From positions 1-64,000 of IMG/VR virus record IMGVR_UViG_3300045581_000334: 64,000 nt of DNA; one strand, given 5' to 3'. This stretch comes from a virus. The notes beneath the pieces are model-generated. The model did not search any database and was not told the origin of the DNA. It saw only the letters and a list, made by a program, of their open reading frames with translations. A program made the position numbers and the translations under genes. Below are positions 42,609 to 49,823 of this stretch, one piece after another (position 1 is the first letter of the stretch; each line of letters starts with the position of its first letter).

Positions 42609-42614
42609 ATTATA
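42609..42614 (-). promoter_or_regulatory. TATAAT box five bases before ATG
   Basis: The minus strand reads TGGTATAAT-TAAGT-ATG, and the box includes the stop codon of the upstream gene. Extended -10 (TGG), poor -35. It matches the leaderless layout seen elsewhere in this window. Confidence 0.4.
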
Positions 42615-43329
42615 CCATTCCATTAGAAGCAGTATTATCATTTACAGATAACCTCAAAGTCTTAGTTTCATGAGAACCTAAAGAATTACCGTTCTCATCT
42701 ACAGCGTCTCTATACCAATCCGTCCAGTTTCCAGAAGAATTTATAACCTGTGCGGCTTCTCCATAAGACATATTAGCATTGTGTCTAGACCTGTCATCAT
42801 CTCTATACTGAACGATCTCTATAACTGAATTGTTTAAGTTACTCAAAGATATTGGAATTATTGTAGCTATTGGAGTACCAGCCTTGATTACAGTTTCTAC
42901 ATTTGCCTTTTTAGCTTTGATTGCTAAAGGCAATGGATTATCATAAAAAGATGTGCTCATTAAATTAGACATTGTTTCAAAATCTTCATTAAAATAATTT
43001 ACTGGATTTATTGTCCATATACTAACATCTGGGTCTGTCCTAAAAACCATACCTGTATTTAGACTTATTGTAGACTGTCCTCGTCCAGAGTAAGCATCAG
43101 CAGGTTTAGTTATCTTTACATGCTGGTCTGTCTGATCATTTATTCCATCCCAAGTAAAAATTATATCTTCTGTGCAGGATAAGTTCCATCCTACTACGTT
43201 GGCCTGTGTTACTGGAAAACATCTGTAGGCATGCTTTTCTGAGGTAACATCCATCCATTCTCTTTTAATAGACATTGGATCTATTTTAAACTTACACCCT
43301 TGCATTTTTTCTACCGATATATTAATCAT
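42610..43329 (-). CDS. uncharacterised family member (relative of the proteins at 44012 and 49816), copy 1
   Basis: A 239-residue protein lying between dioxygenase genes. It shares with the proteins at 44012 and 49816 the layout of a beta-rich core, the signature (V/I)KAGTP followed by an IIP or IIPI motif, and a preceding NPLPLAIKA-type strand. The family resembles what I remember as DUF6065, but I could not check. No catalytic residues stand out. Its repeated association with dioxygenases and glycan-type enzymes suggests a role in the same pathway. It differs most from the other two copies in its middle part. Confidence 0.6.
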   Translation of the reverse strand: MINISVEKMQGCKFKIDPMSIKREWMDVTSEKHAYRCFPVTQANVVGWNLSCTEDIIFTWDGINDQTDQHVKITKPADAYSGRGQSTISLNTGMVFRTDPDVSIWTINPVNYFNEDFETMSNLMSTSFYDNPLPLAIKAKKANVETVIKAGTPIATIIPISLSNLNNSVIEIVQYRDDDRSRHNANMSYGEAAQVINSSGNWTDWYRDAVDENGNSLGSHETKTLRLSVNDNTASNGMV

Positions 43330-44012
43330 TATTCATTATCCCACTTTGGATCATACATATCTGGCGTATGATATTTTTTGCTATAATCAAGCATTGTAAC
43401 TATTGAATGTTTAGTTCCACTAGTTACTGGCATAGCTCTATGAGGATACATAAAATTAGAAGGAAATATATACAGGTCTCCAGCTTTTGGCTTTATGTTT
43501 AAACCCTGAAGTCTAAAAAATAGCTCTCCGCCTTCGTAATCATCGTTTGGGTATGCTACAAGTGACACAGTACAGTTATAAGAATATCCATGATCATGAT
43601 GTTCTTGAAAGTGTTGGCCTGGTCCATATTTAATAAAATTAAAAGCTTCCCAATATTTTAATGGCATAATGTTAAACATTCTACGATAATCTTCAACTGC
43701 AGGATTTTGGGCATCATACACATCTTGCCACAAAGACTGTAGCTTTAATGATTCTTCGCTTTTATCTGCCTCTATGTCTGTTTTTTTAAACTTAAAATCT
43801 ACACAATCTCTATAGTCTGGCATAAGTTGTTGGTATCCAACATAAGCTGGATTCCAGTGGTATCTTTTGCCATCTGGAGATAATTGTCCCCATGGGGCAA
43901 CCTCTCCCAATACGCTGTCAAGTCTGTTTATAACATCAATTTCTGGTTTTATAACGTCTCTATAAACAACAATTCCTGTAGCCACTTCTTCTTTGCTAGA
44001 CCATGTTTGCAT
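43329..44012 (-). CDS. 2OG-Fe(II) dioxygenase (6 of 7)
   Basis: A 227-residue protein. The iron pair is in QEHHDHGYSYN (HxD as HHD), the core motif is YPNDDYEGGELFF, and the distal His in YPHRAMPVTSG. A Lys in TKHSIV replaces Arg. It resembles copy 7 (44773) in the sequences PKAGDLYIFPSNFMYPH and PKVGDIAIFPSNYIYEH, so the two are likely recent paralogues. It overlaps neighbours at both ends by one base. Confidence 0.85.
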   Translation of the reverse strand: MQTWSSKEEVATGIVVYRDVIKPEIDVINRLDSVLGEVAPWGQLSPDGKRYHWNPAYVGYQQLMPDYRDCVDFKFKKTDIEADKSEESLKLQSLWQDVYDAQNPAVEDYRRMFNIMPLKYWEAFNFIKYGPGQHFQEHHDHGYSYNCTVSLVAYPNDDYEGGELFFRLQGLNIKPKAGDLYIFPSNFMYPHRAMPVTSGTKHSIVTMLDYSKKYHTPDMYDPKWDNE

Positions 44013-44773
44013 TACTTGTACTCTCTTCTTGACCAGACATTCTTTATGTATACCCCACCGTCGGGAACCCTATACTTTTTCATGTTGTCATTCATTTTAG
44101 CATAAATGTCATTTTGAGACAATAGCTCTATTTCACTTTCCCAATCTTCTCTTTTAAATGGGATAATTTGCATATATGGGGTTCCAGCTTTAATTGTGCC
44201 TTCATATCCATCAACAACAAAAAATGGGAATGTTCCAGACAAATGAACTTTATCGTTATCTACAATCCCAGTAGTATTTAAAAATGGAAGATCGAATCTA
44301 TTCATTGGTGTCATATATATACAGCTGTATCCTTCTGGAACCTCTAGACCCCAATCTGGCTGCCAAGCAAAGTGATACTTGTAGTAACCCTTTGGGTGCT
44401 CAAACTGTGGCATGGGTGGCCTTCTTGATACGAAGTCTCTGCAGTTTAATTCTGAAACCTTGACATCAATATTTCCCTGACTGTCTTTAAAAAATGTTAT
44501 GTCGCATGGTGTTTTTAAAACGTAACCTGTTGAGAACCCATCCATAATTGCTGGGCAAGCTTTCCAAGTTGGGATCTTGCCATAATCATCCTTAGTTCCT
44601 TCTTTTGGAAATGGACAAACCGCTTTAGGAGCTTTAAAATAATCTCCGTTTGGCATCTTAGCAAATCTGTCTGCCTCCTTGTACCACTTTGGCATCACGG
44701 AGTGTGTTGTGGCAGGAGTTGACTTGCTATCTTTTTTTAACCAGGGCCTGAATGACCTAAAAATTATTTTCAT
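44012..44773 (-). CDS. uncharacterised family member, copy 2
   Basis: A 253-residue protein. It shares with copy 3 (49816) the order KACPAIMDGFSTGYVLKTP, PMNRFDLPFLNTTGIVD, FPFFVVDGYEGTIKAGTPYM and QIIPFKREDW. That is strong evidence of common descent. A W/P-rich N-terminal segment starts with a basic FRSFRPWLKK. It probably folds as a beta-barrel. It lies between dioxygenases 6 and 7, and the TAATG junction with gene 7 indicates translational coupling. The function is not known to me. Confidence 0.65.
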   Translation of the reverse strand: MKIIFRSFRPWLKKDSKSTPATTHSVMPKWYKEADRFAKMPNGDYFKAPKAVCPFPKEGTKDDYGKIPTWKACPAIMDGFSTGYVLKTPCDITFFKDSQGNIDVKVSELNCRDFVSRRPPMPQFEHPKGYYKYHFAWQPDWGLEVPEGYSCIYMTPMNRFDLPFLNTTGIVDNDKVHLSGTFPFFVVDGYEGTIKAGTPYMQIIPFKREDWESEIELLSQNDIYAKMNDNMKKYRVPDGGVYIKNVWSRREYK

Positions 44774-45483
44774 TACTTATGACCGATTTCATTAATGTCT
44801 GTCATAATAACAACACAATACTTAGTTCCCTCTTTCATTGGCAATGACGCATGTTCATAAATATAGTTTGATGGGAATATTGCAATATCTCCAACTTTTG
44901 GGGTATGAATATGATTATCTAATCTTGGAAATTGTATCTCTCCACCCTCGTAGTCATCGTTAATATAAATTACTGCAGATACAGTACAATTATATGCTGG
45001 CCCATGGTCGGCATGAATTCTAAAATGCTTACCTTCTCCTTCATACTTTACAAAGTTAAATGCTTCATAATATACAACATTTATCCCCCAGTATCTTGCG
45101 TAATCATCAATACAAAATTTTAACTTCTCATAAATTTCATTATGTAAATCAATTAATGGAGCATTAAATTCATTTTTAGGGCCAAGGTTTTCTGGCTTAA
45201 ATTTAAAATCTACGCAGTCCCTTGCCTTTTTAATCGGAACTACAGAATTTGTTACTTGAGCCTCTGACCATCTATATCTGGCCCCATTAGTTAAGTTGTC
45301 TTCAAGTATCTTTATATATCTTTCTGCGTCCTCTTTTGAAAAAGTATTATGATAAATGTTTAGACCTAATCCTGGATTAGTAGTTGTAATAGTACTGTTA
45401 ACTCTTCTTTCTGGCAGCCTATTAGAAGCTGTCTCAGATCTATCTTTATTAAACCAGTGGTCTTGTGGGTCTTGATAATTCAT
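44773..45483 (-). CDS. 2OG-Fe(II) dioxygenase (7 of 7)
   Basis: A 236-residue protein with HAD in FRIHADHGPAYN, core motif YINDDYEGGEIQF, distal His in YEHASLPMKEG and a Lys in TKYCVV. The ATG at 45483 is preferred over a GTG eight codons upstream because it follows AAAGGTAGG. It is the first gene of the dioxygenase cluster in transcription order. The upstream gap contains an AT-only hairpin and a TGATACAAT box that may start this operon. Confidence 0.87.
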   Translation of the reverse strand: MNYQDPQDHWFNKDRSETASNRLPERRVNSTITTTNPGLGLNIYHNTFSKEDAERYIKILEDNLTNGARYRWSEAQVTNSVVPIKKARDCVDFKFKPENLGPKNEFNAPLIDLHNEIYEKLKFCIDDYARYWGINVVYYEAFNFVKYEGEGKHFRIHADHGPAYNCTVSAVIYINDDYEGGEIQFPRLDNHIHTPKVGDIAIFPSNYIYEHASLPMKEGTKYCVVIMTDINEIGHK

Positions 45484-45507
45484 TGTTTTTCCTACCTTTA
45501 CAAACAC

Positions 45508-45513
45508 ATTGTA
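45508..45513 (-). promoter_or_regulatory. extended -10 box for the dioxygenase operon
   Basis: The minus strand reads TGATACAAT just upstream of the start at 45483 (leader about 18 bases with a ribosome binding site). The -35 is poor. It partly overlaps an AT-rich hairpin at 45515-45535. Confidence 0.4.
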
Positions 45514-45514
45514 T

Positions 45515-45535
45515 CATAATAAATATTTTATTATG
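45515..45535 (-). terminator. AT-only hairpin between GMP reductase-like and dioxygenase genes
   Basis: A 9-base perfect stem (CATAATAAA with TTTATTATG) with a 3-base loop in the gap between the two genes. It has only two G:C pairs in total, so it would be a weak terminator; it could be an operator over the promoter that follows. Confidence 0.35.
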
Positions 45536-45540
45536 TTTAA

Positions 45541-46587
45541 TCAGGAAACTCTTGTTCCTGATTCTTTTACTGACTGACTAGAAACTATTATAAACTTACA
45601 ATTCTCACGAAAATCTTTTAGGTTGTGAGATCCGCAATACGACATTCCGCTTGTCAAGTTATTAATCATTTGATTAATTGTATCCTCAACACTGCCTCTT
45701 TTTTCTACTTTGCCATGAACACCCTCTACATGCAAACGACTTGCATCTTCTGGCTTTTTATCCATTAAATCTAGTTGTAAGCTAAGAGATGCCGTTCCTC
45801 TAAATTCATTACTTGCACATTCTTCATGACCCGCAAACATGGATCCCATCATTACTGCACTTGCGCCTGCGGCTAAAGCTTTTACAATGTCGCCAGTTTG
45901 CTTTACTGCGCCATCTGAAATCAATCCGTTTATTTCATTTGATTTAATATTGTTATAAACATCCATAACTGACGCAAGAACTGGAACTCCAAATCCAGTA
46001 GCAAATCTGGTATTGCATGCTGCTCCGCCACCGATACCTACTCGTACTGAATCTGCTCCAGAATTCATTAAATCATCATATGCTTCATAGGAAGAAACAT
46101 TTCCAATCATTATATGAGTGTCATTTGGAACAGATGATCTAAGTTGTTTTACAGCATTTATACAAATATCTGTGTGGGCAAATGCCGTATCTATTAGTAA
46201 TGTTTTTATGTTATGAGATAAAATATTATTAATAAAATCAGAATTGTTTGCCTCTTCAATATTTACAGAGAATCCTAATTTATTGTTTGATGGCAACAAC
46301 CTAGACAATTCTTTTAGCTGACTAAATCTATTTGCAGAATTCTGCCACCTATTTATAAACCCCATCCCGCCTCTATTAATTATTTTATAAATCATTTCAT
46401 TGGTACTTATAAAATCCATTGGTGCCATTAAAAATGGAATATCTAAATTAATATGCGCTGCTGGGTTATTTGGATTTCCTAATTTTGTTTTAACATCAAC
46501 ACTAGACCTACTAACAACACTTGATTTTTTAGGAACAAGTAAGACGTCGTCAAAACAAACGCTGTTAGTAGCAGTGTCTAGATGCAT
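45541..46587 (-). CDS. GMP reductase/IMP dehydrogenase-family enzyme without CBS domains
   Basis: A 348-residue (beta/alpha)8 enzyme. The catalytic Cys loop is GIGGGAACNTRFATGFGVP, followed by LISDGAVKQTGDIVKALAAG and the segment AGHEE. AGHEE is typical of GMP reductase, whereas IMP dehydrogenase usually has AGTEE. The length also fits GMP reductase, and no CBS domain interrupts the barrel. GMP reductase would return GMP to IMP and could rebalance purines for A-rich DNA synthesis. The N-terminus (FDDVLLVPKKSSV) is the usual family start. It shares an operon with a Dps-like gene. Confidence 0.82.
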   Translation of the reverse strand: MHLDTATNSVCFDDVLLVPKKSSVVSRSSVDVKTKLGNPNNPAAHINLDIPFLMAPMDFISTNEMIYKIINRGGMGFINRWQNSANRFSQLKELSRLLPSNNKLGFSVNIEEANNSDFINNILSHNIKTLLIDTAFAHTDICINAVKQLRSSVPNDTHIMIGNVSSYEAYDDLMNSGADSVRVGIGGGAACNTRFATGFGVPVLASVMDVYNNIKSNEINGLISDGAVKQTGDIVKALAAGASAVMMGSMFAGHEECASNEFRGTASLSLQLDLMDKKPEDASRLHVEGVHGKVEKRGSVEDTINQMINNLTSGMSYCGSHNLKDFRENCKFIIVSSQSVKESGTRVS

Positions 46588-46588
46588 C

Positions 46589-47059
46589 TTAGTCTTTTAA
46601 AGATTTCCAAGGGTTTGGAGGTAGTTTTAAACTTGATTCCAGAAACCAATTCCATTCTTGATGCTTAGATAACCTTTGAGATAAATGTTGAACAAGTCCG
46701 TGCTCACCAAATCTGATTGCGGTTGATATTAATATTTTTATTTCTTCAATCATTTTTTTATTTATTGGAACTAAATGAACAGCCATTTCGACTCCACAAT
46801 AAGTGTCTGGCTTTACATTTCCCAAGGTCTGGTATTCGGCATACTGTTCTAAAGTATATAATGCTTCTATGTTTAACTTCCTTAACCAATTGGAAGTTTC
46901 ATCTACTGCCTTTTCTGAATCTTCATAAATATCTCTATATACAATTCTAGATTGTCTCATCAAAACCGACTCTGTGTTCCAAACAAATCCCCGAACAAGA
47001 TTTGTGAACACAATAGAGTTAGCCTGAAATGTTTTTAATGGCTTGCTTAATTCATCCAC
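46589..47059 (-). CDS. Dps/ferritin-like protein with a degenerate ferroxidase site
   Basis: A 156-residue helical protein starting at GTG. The order of motifs follows Dps: FVWNTES where Dps has HWN, then YRDIYEDSEKAVDETSNWLR, LYTLEQYAEY, and a final helix LSKHQEWNWFLESSL. The first ferroxidase His is replaced by Val, so iron oxidation may be lost while the dodecamer or DNA binding remains. Phages do carry Dps-like proteins. It may protect DNA or bind metal. It is encoded just before the GMP reductase-like gene and below a promoter with an embedded palindrome. Confidence 0.6.
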   Translation of the reverse strand: MDELSKPLKTFQANSIVFTNLVRGFVWNTESVLMRQSRIVYRDIYEDSEKAVDETSNWLRKLNIEALYTLEQYAEYQTLGNVKPDTYCGVEMAVHLVPINKKMIEEIKILISTAIRFGEHGLVQHLSQRLSKHQEWNWFLESSLKLPPNPWKSLKD

Positions 47060-47092
47060 TATTAATTACCCTTCTAATAATAAGAGGTTATA

Positions 47093-47121
47093 ATAATAAC
47101 ACATTAAAAAAAATGTGTCAA
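47093..47121 (-). promoter_or_regulatory. promoter with palindrome filling the spacer (Dps/GMP reductase operon)
   Basis: The minus strand shows TTGACA (47116-47121), a 17-base spacer and TATTAT (47093-47098). The spacer plus part of the -35 is a perfect inverted repeat, ACACATT-N6-AATGTGT (47099-47118). A repressor dimer bound there would block RNA polymerase, so it looks like an operator. It could instead form a hairpin. Confidence 0.55.
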
Positions 47122-47123
47122 TA

Positions 47124-47666
47124 CTAGATGTTTAAAAACTGACTAATTTTATTTATTAAATCTGGATCGTCGTAATCAATTTTAATAAAATTAGGATTGC
47201 TTGACAGATTACTGTTAATGCTGCTAACGTGAGCATCATATATTGTAGAAAGCTCTTCATTCGTTAGATCAAGCATATTTGTTTTGCCTGTTTGCTGATA
47301 AAAGTTGCAGAAAAATTCTTCAAATAAATAATCAGGCACATGGCTAACATAAAGGTCTTTTACATAATTCATTTTTTCAAGCCAAGCTTCTTTGCTTATA
47401 TCAATAAAAATAAACTTAGTATTATTATCTTTTTCAAAAGCATACTGGTGTATAAAAGAAGATGGGAATTCTATAAAAGCATCAACATTTGCGTATTTAG
47501 AATCAAAGTATTCTTTTGCACCATTGATATTTTCTTCATATTTACCTAAAGAGGTTTGATAACCTATTCCTTTAAAAAAATATTCATAGCTTATATTCTT
47601 AAGAGAAAAAAGAGATGCAATCTCTTCTCCTCTGGACATGTTTAATGACACTACGCAAATTTTCAT
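47124..47666 (-). CDS. sulfotransferase-like (P-loop related) protein
   Basis: A 180-residue protein. The opening MKICVVSLNMSRGEEIASLF could be a modified PAPS-binding loop. The middle (FIEFPSSFIHQYAF, KFIFIDISKEAWLEKM) and end (DAHVSSINSNL, FIKIDYDDPDLINKISQFL) follow the order of small sulfotransferases that sulfate sugars or proteins. The standard P-loop Lys/Thr are not clearly present, so it may use another co-substrate. The start is six bases after a consensus TATAAT. It is the first gene after the small Cys-rich peptide. Confidence 0.45.
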   Translation of the reverse strand: MKICVVSLNMSRGEEIASLFSLKNISYEYFFKGIGYQTSLGKYEENINGAKEYFDSKYANVDAFIEFPSSFIHQYAFEKDNNTKFIFIDISKEAWLEKMNYVKDLYVSHVPDYLFEEFFCNFYQQTGKTNMLDLTNEELSTIYDAHVSSINSNLSSNPNFIKIDYDDPDLINKISQFLNI

Positions 47667-47764
47667 GTATCTATTATATCATTTTCATTATTATTGTCAA
47701 CTGAATCTGTGGGTCTATCATTACCTAATCCGACGTGATCAGCGCATCCACACATCCAACACAT
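47663..47764 (-). CDS. 33-residue Cys-rich peptide (MCWMCGC...)
   Basis: The frame from ATG at 47764 to TGA at 47663 encodes 33 residues beginning MCWMCGCADHVG, followed by an Asn/Asp-rich tail. Its ATG follows the stop of the PLP-enzyme gene directly, and its TGA overlaps the next ATG (ATGA). This tight coupling at both ends supports translation. The CxxCxC plus nearby His could bind a metal. With a radical SAM/SPASM gene two genes away, it is also a candidate precursor peptide for modification, which is speculative. Confidence 0.6.
   Translation of the reverse strand: MCWMCGCADHVGLGNDRPTDSVDNNNENDIIDT
47673..47700 (-). promoter_or_regulatory. consensus promoter for a leaderless mRNA
   Basis: The minus strand reads TTGACA (47695-47700), a 16-base spacer, TATAAT (47673-47678) preceded by TGA, then six bases and ATG of the sulfotransferase-like gene. 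Both hexamers are perfect. The start codon lies where transcription should begin. Confidence 0.75.
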
Positions 47765-48823
47765 TTATCCAACCACCTTTTCTATGGAATATTTTATATC
47801 ATTCCATATATCTTCCATGTCTTCACACCCTACAGACAGTCTAATCAGGTTGTGGGGGACCAGGGGACTCTCTAGTGGCCAACGCCTTCTTCTTTCCCAC
47901 AAAGACTCTACGCTTCCAAGGCTTGTAGCATATCCTATTAGTTTTGAAGAATAACATATCTCATCAACTTCGATTTCTGTTGCATCAATTTCAAAAGATA
48001 CGACTCCTCCAAATCCAGGATAATATACTTTGTTAACTTTAGGATGGTTTTGTAGTCTCCAAACCAATCCTCTTGCGTTATTCTCAGACTTTTTAAATCT
48101 TAAAGGGAAAGTTCTTATGCCTCTCAAAGAAAGCCAGGATTCAAATGGTGCTGCTATAGTTCCGTTTATTTTTCTTTCAAACTCTATCTTCTCAAAAAGG
48201 TCATTGTTATTTGTAGATATAGATCCAATTAATACGTCGCTATGACCCGATAAATATTTTGTAACGGAATGTAATGAAATATCTGCACCCAGTTTAAGTG
48301 GCTGCTGATTAATTGGTGTCGCAAATGTATTATCCACTACAACAATAATATTTGATTGTTTAGCGCAATTTATTAAAGTTTCTAATTCTGCAATATCTAA
48401 CATTGGGTTTGTAGGAGATTCTATCCACAACATATATGCACCTGCAAGATTTTCTATAACTTCTTCTGTATTTGCTATATCTACAAATCTTGCAATTATT
48501 TTATTTTCATCATTTAGTTTTTTTAATGTGGCGTTTACTCCAGCATAACCTTGGTTTGATGCAACCACAATATTTCCAACTGGTACCGTTGATAAAATAG
48601 AACTCACTGCAGACATCCCAGAGCTAAAAGCTAATGTCTTTCCGCCCTCTAAAGATGATATTGCATTTTCTAAATCTTTACAGTTTTCATTTCCATATCT
48701 TGCATAGCCAATATCTCCTCCAGCATAATATGTAGAGTTAAGAGATATTGGAGTATTGAATGGACCATCTGGACTTCTATCTGGTCTTCCAGAATGTATA
48801 GATCTAGTATTAAATCCTGTCAT
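47765..48823 (-). CDS. PLP-dependent cystathionine gamma-synthase/lyase-family enzyme
   Basis: A 352-residue fold-type I PLP enzyme. The internal aldimine Lys is in HSVTKYLSGHSDV. The cofactor pocket has SGMSAVSSIL and VVVDNTFATP, and the substrate loop has YARYGNENCKDLE. The last 40 residues carry SLGSVESLWERRRRWPLESP, typical of the C-terminal region of the family. It is slightly shorter than usual (380-400). It could make cystathionine or a sulfur amino acid precursor, or act in tailoring. A phage-encoded member is unusual. It starts two bases after the radical SAM gene. Confidence 0.88.
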   Translation of the reverse strand: MTGFNTRSIHSGRPDRSPDGPFNTPISLNSTYYAGGDIGYARYGNENCKDLENAISSLEGGKTLAFSSGMSAVSSILSTVPVGNIVVASNQGYAGVNATLKKLNDENKIIARFVDIANTEEVIENLAGAYMLWIESPTNPMLDIAELETLINCAKQSNIIVVVDNTFATPINQQPLKLGADISLHSVTKYLSGHSDVLIGSISTNNNDLFEKIEFERKINGTIAAPFESWLSLRGIRTFPLRFKKSENNARGLVWRLQNHPKVNKVYYPGFGGVVSFEIDATEIEVDEICYSSKLIGYATSLGSVESLWERRRRWPLESPLVPHNLIRLSVGCEDMEDIWNDIKYSIEKVVG

Positions 48824-48824
48824 T

Positions 48825-49823
48825 TTATCCCCATATCGCTGCCGAGCATTTTGTACACATGTCTGAATACGACTTAAGTATCATATCAGATCTTTCTTTA
48901 CTATTCCAAATATCTTTTAGGCTAGTAGAATTTACGTTTCCATATACAGTTTCAAAATCATAGTCTGCACAACAAATAAACAGATCTCCGTTTGGATTTA
49001 TGTGTACCCACTCATTTGTCCTGCTTCTTATTTCTATTCCGCCATTACACCCTATAACCTTTTTATTATCAGACTTTAAATATTTATCAATGGCAAACCT
49101 TTGCGTAAGTATTCCATATTTTTCTAAGTGTGCAGCTCTGTCATATAAATGATGAGAGGTGCTAATATCTAAACCTGGAAACATTATTTTAAACTGTTCT
49201 GCATCTCTTGCCAACTCTCCGTTATCATCATCTAGGTCTACTTTTGGCGCATTGCTTAAAAGGTCTAACCATCCACCATTTTTTGTTAGAGATGAATTAT
49301 TTACCCCATTTACCATAAGGTGCAAATAAGGATTAAAAAGACCACTATTCTTTTTTTCATTTAAATATTTAACATTAGACACAACTTTATCAAAAAGTTT
49401 TATGTTCATATTAACGTATCTAGACCATCTTTCTGGTTCGGAAGCTGGTATGTTTAACAAGATTCCGTTAATAACGTCTTGATACTCTATAAGTAAATCA
49501 ACTTTTTTCGGAGTTAACGCTACCCCGTTTGTTAAAATATTTGTTTTAAATCCATACTTTTTATAAACCTGCAGCATTTCTTCAAGGTGCTTATAAAGTA
49601 AAACTTCATTATAATTTGCAGAGTATGCTAAGTTTAAATTTGGATCTACAAAGTCTCCCTTGCCTTCTGTCAACTGTCTCAATATATTATCTAATTCAGA
49701 TATCTCCATGTCTCTTATTGCTGATTTAGGGTTTCCCGCATAAGAAACTGGGCAGAACCAACAGCCAGCATTACAAAGTCCATTGACATCAATTTGAACT
49801 GCTTTAATCATATAATTATTCAT
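48825..49823 (-). CDS. radical SAM/SPASM domain protein
   Basis: A 332-residue protein. The CxxxCxxC cluster is in GLCNAGCWFCPVSY near the N-terminus. The C-terminus has a Cys-rich SPASM-like region (CNGGIEIRSR, LFICCADYDFETVYGN, CTKCSAA) that would bind auxiliary Fe-S clusters. Such enzymes modify peptides, proteins or sugars by radical chemistry. The ATG at 49823 (MNNYMIKAVQIDV) is chosen because the codons before it belong to the upstream gene. The eight-base overlap implies coupled translation with the protein at 49816. Confidence 0.88.
   Translation of the reverse strand: MNNYMIKAVQIDVNGLCNAGCWFCPVSYAGNPKSAIRDMEISELDNILRQLTEGKGDFVDPNLNLAYSANYNEVLLYKHLEEMLQVYKKYGFKTNILTNGVALTPKKVDLLIEYQDVINGILLNIPASEPERWSRYVNMNIKLFDKVVSNVKYLNEKKNSGLFNPYLHLMVNGVNNSSLTKNGGWLDLLSNAPKVDLDDDNGELARDAEQFKIMFPGLDISTSHHLYDRAAHLEKYGILTQRFAIDKYLKSDNKKVIGCNGGIEIRSRTNEWVHINPNGDLFICCADYDFETVYGNVNSTSLKDIWNSKERSDMILKSYSDMCTKCSAAIWG

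Noticed and set aside
45484-45507. GTG at 45507 as start of dioxygenase 7
   Set aside because: It overlaps the -10 region and lacks a ribosome binding site. The ATG at 45483 follows AAAGGTAGG.
45541-46587. Full IMP dehydrogenase with CBS domains
   Set aside because: The barrel is continuous and there is no CBS insertion. The AGHEE signature and the length favour GMP reductase.
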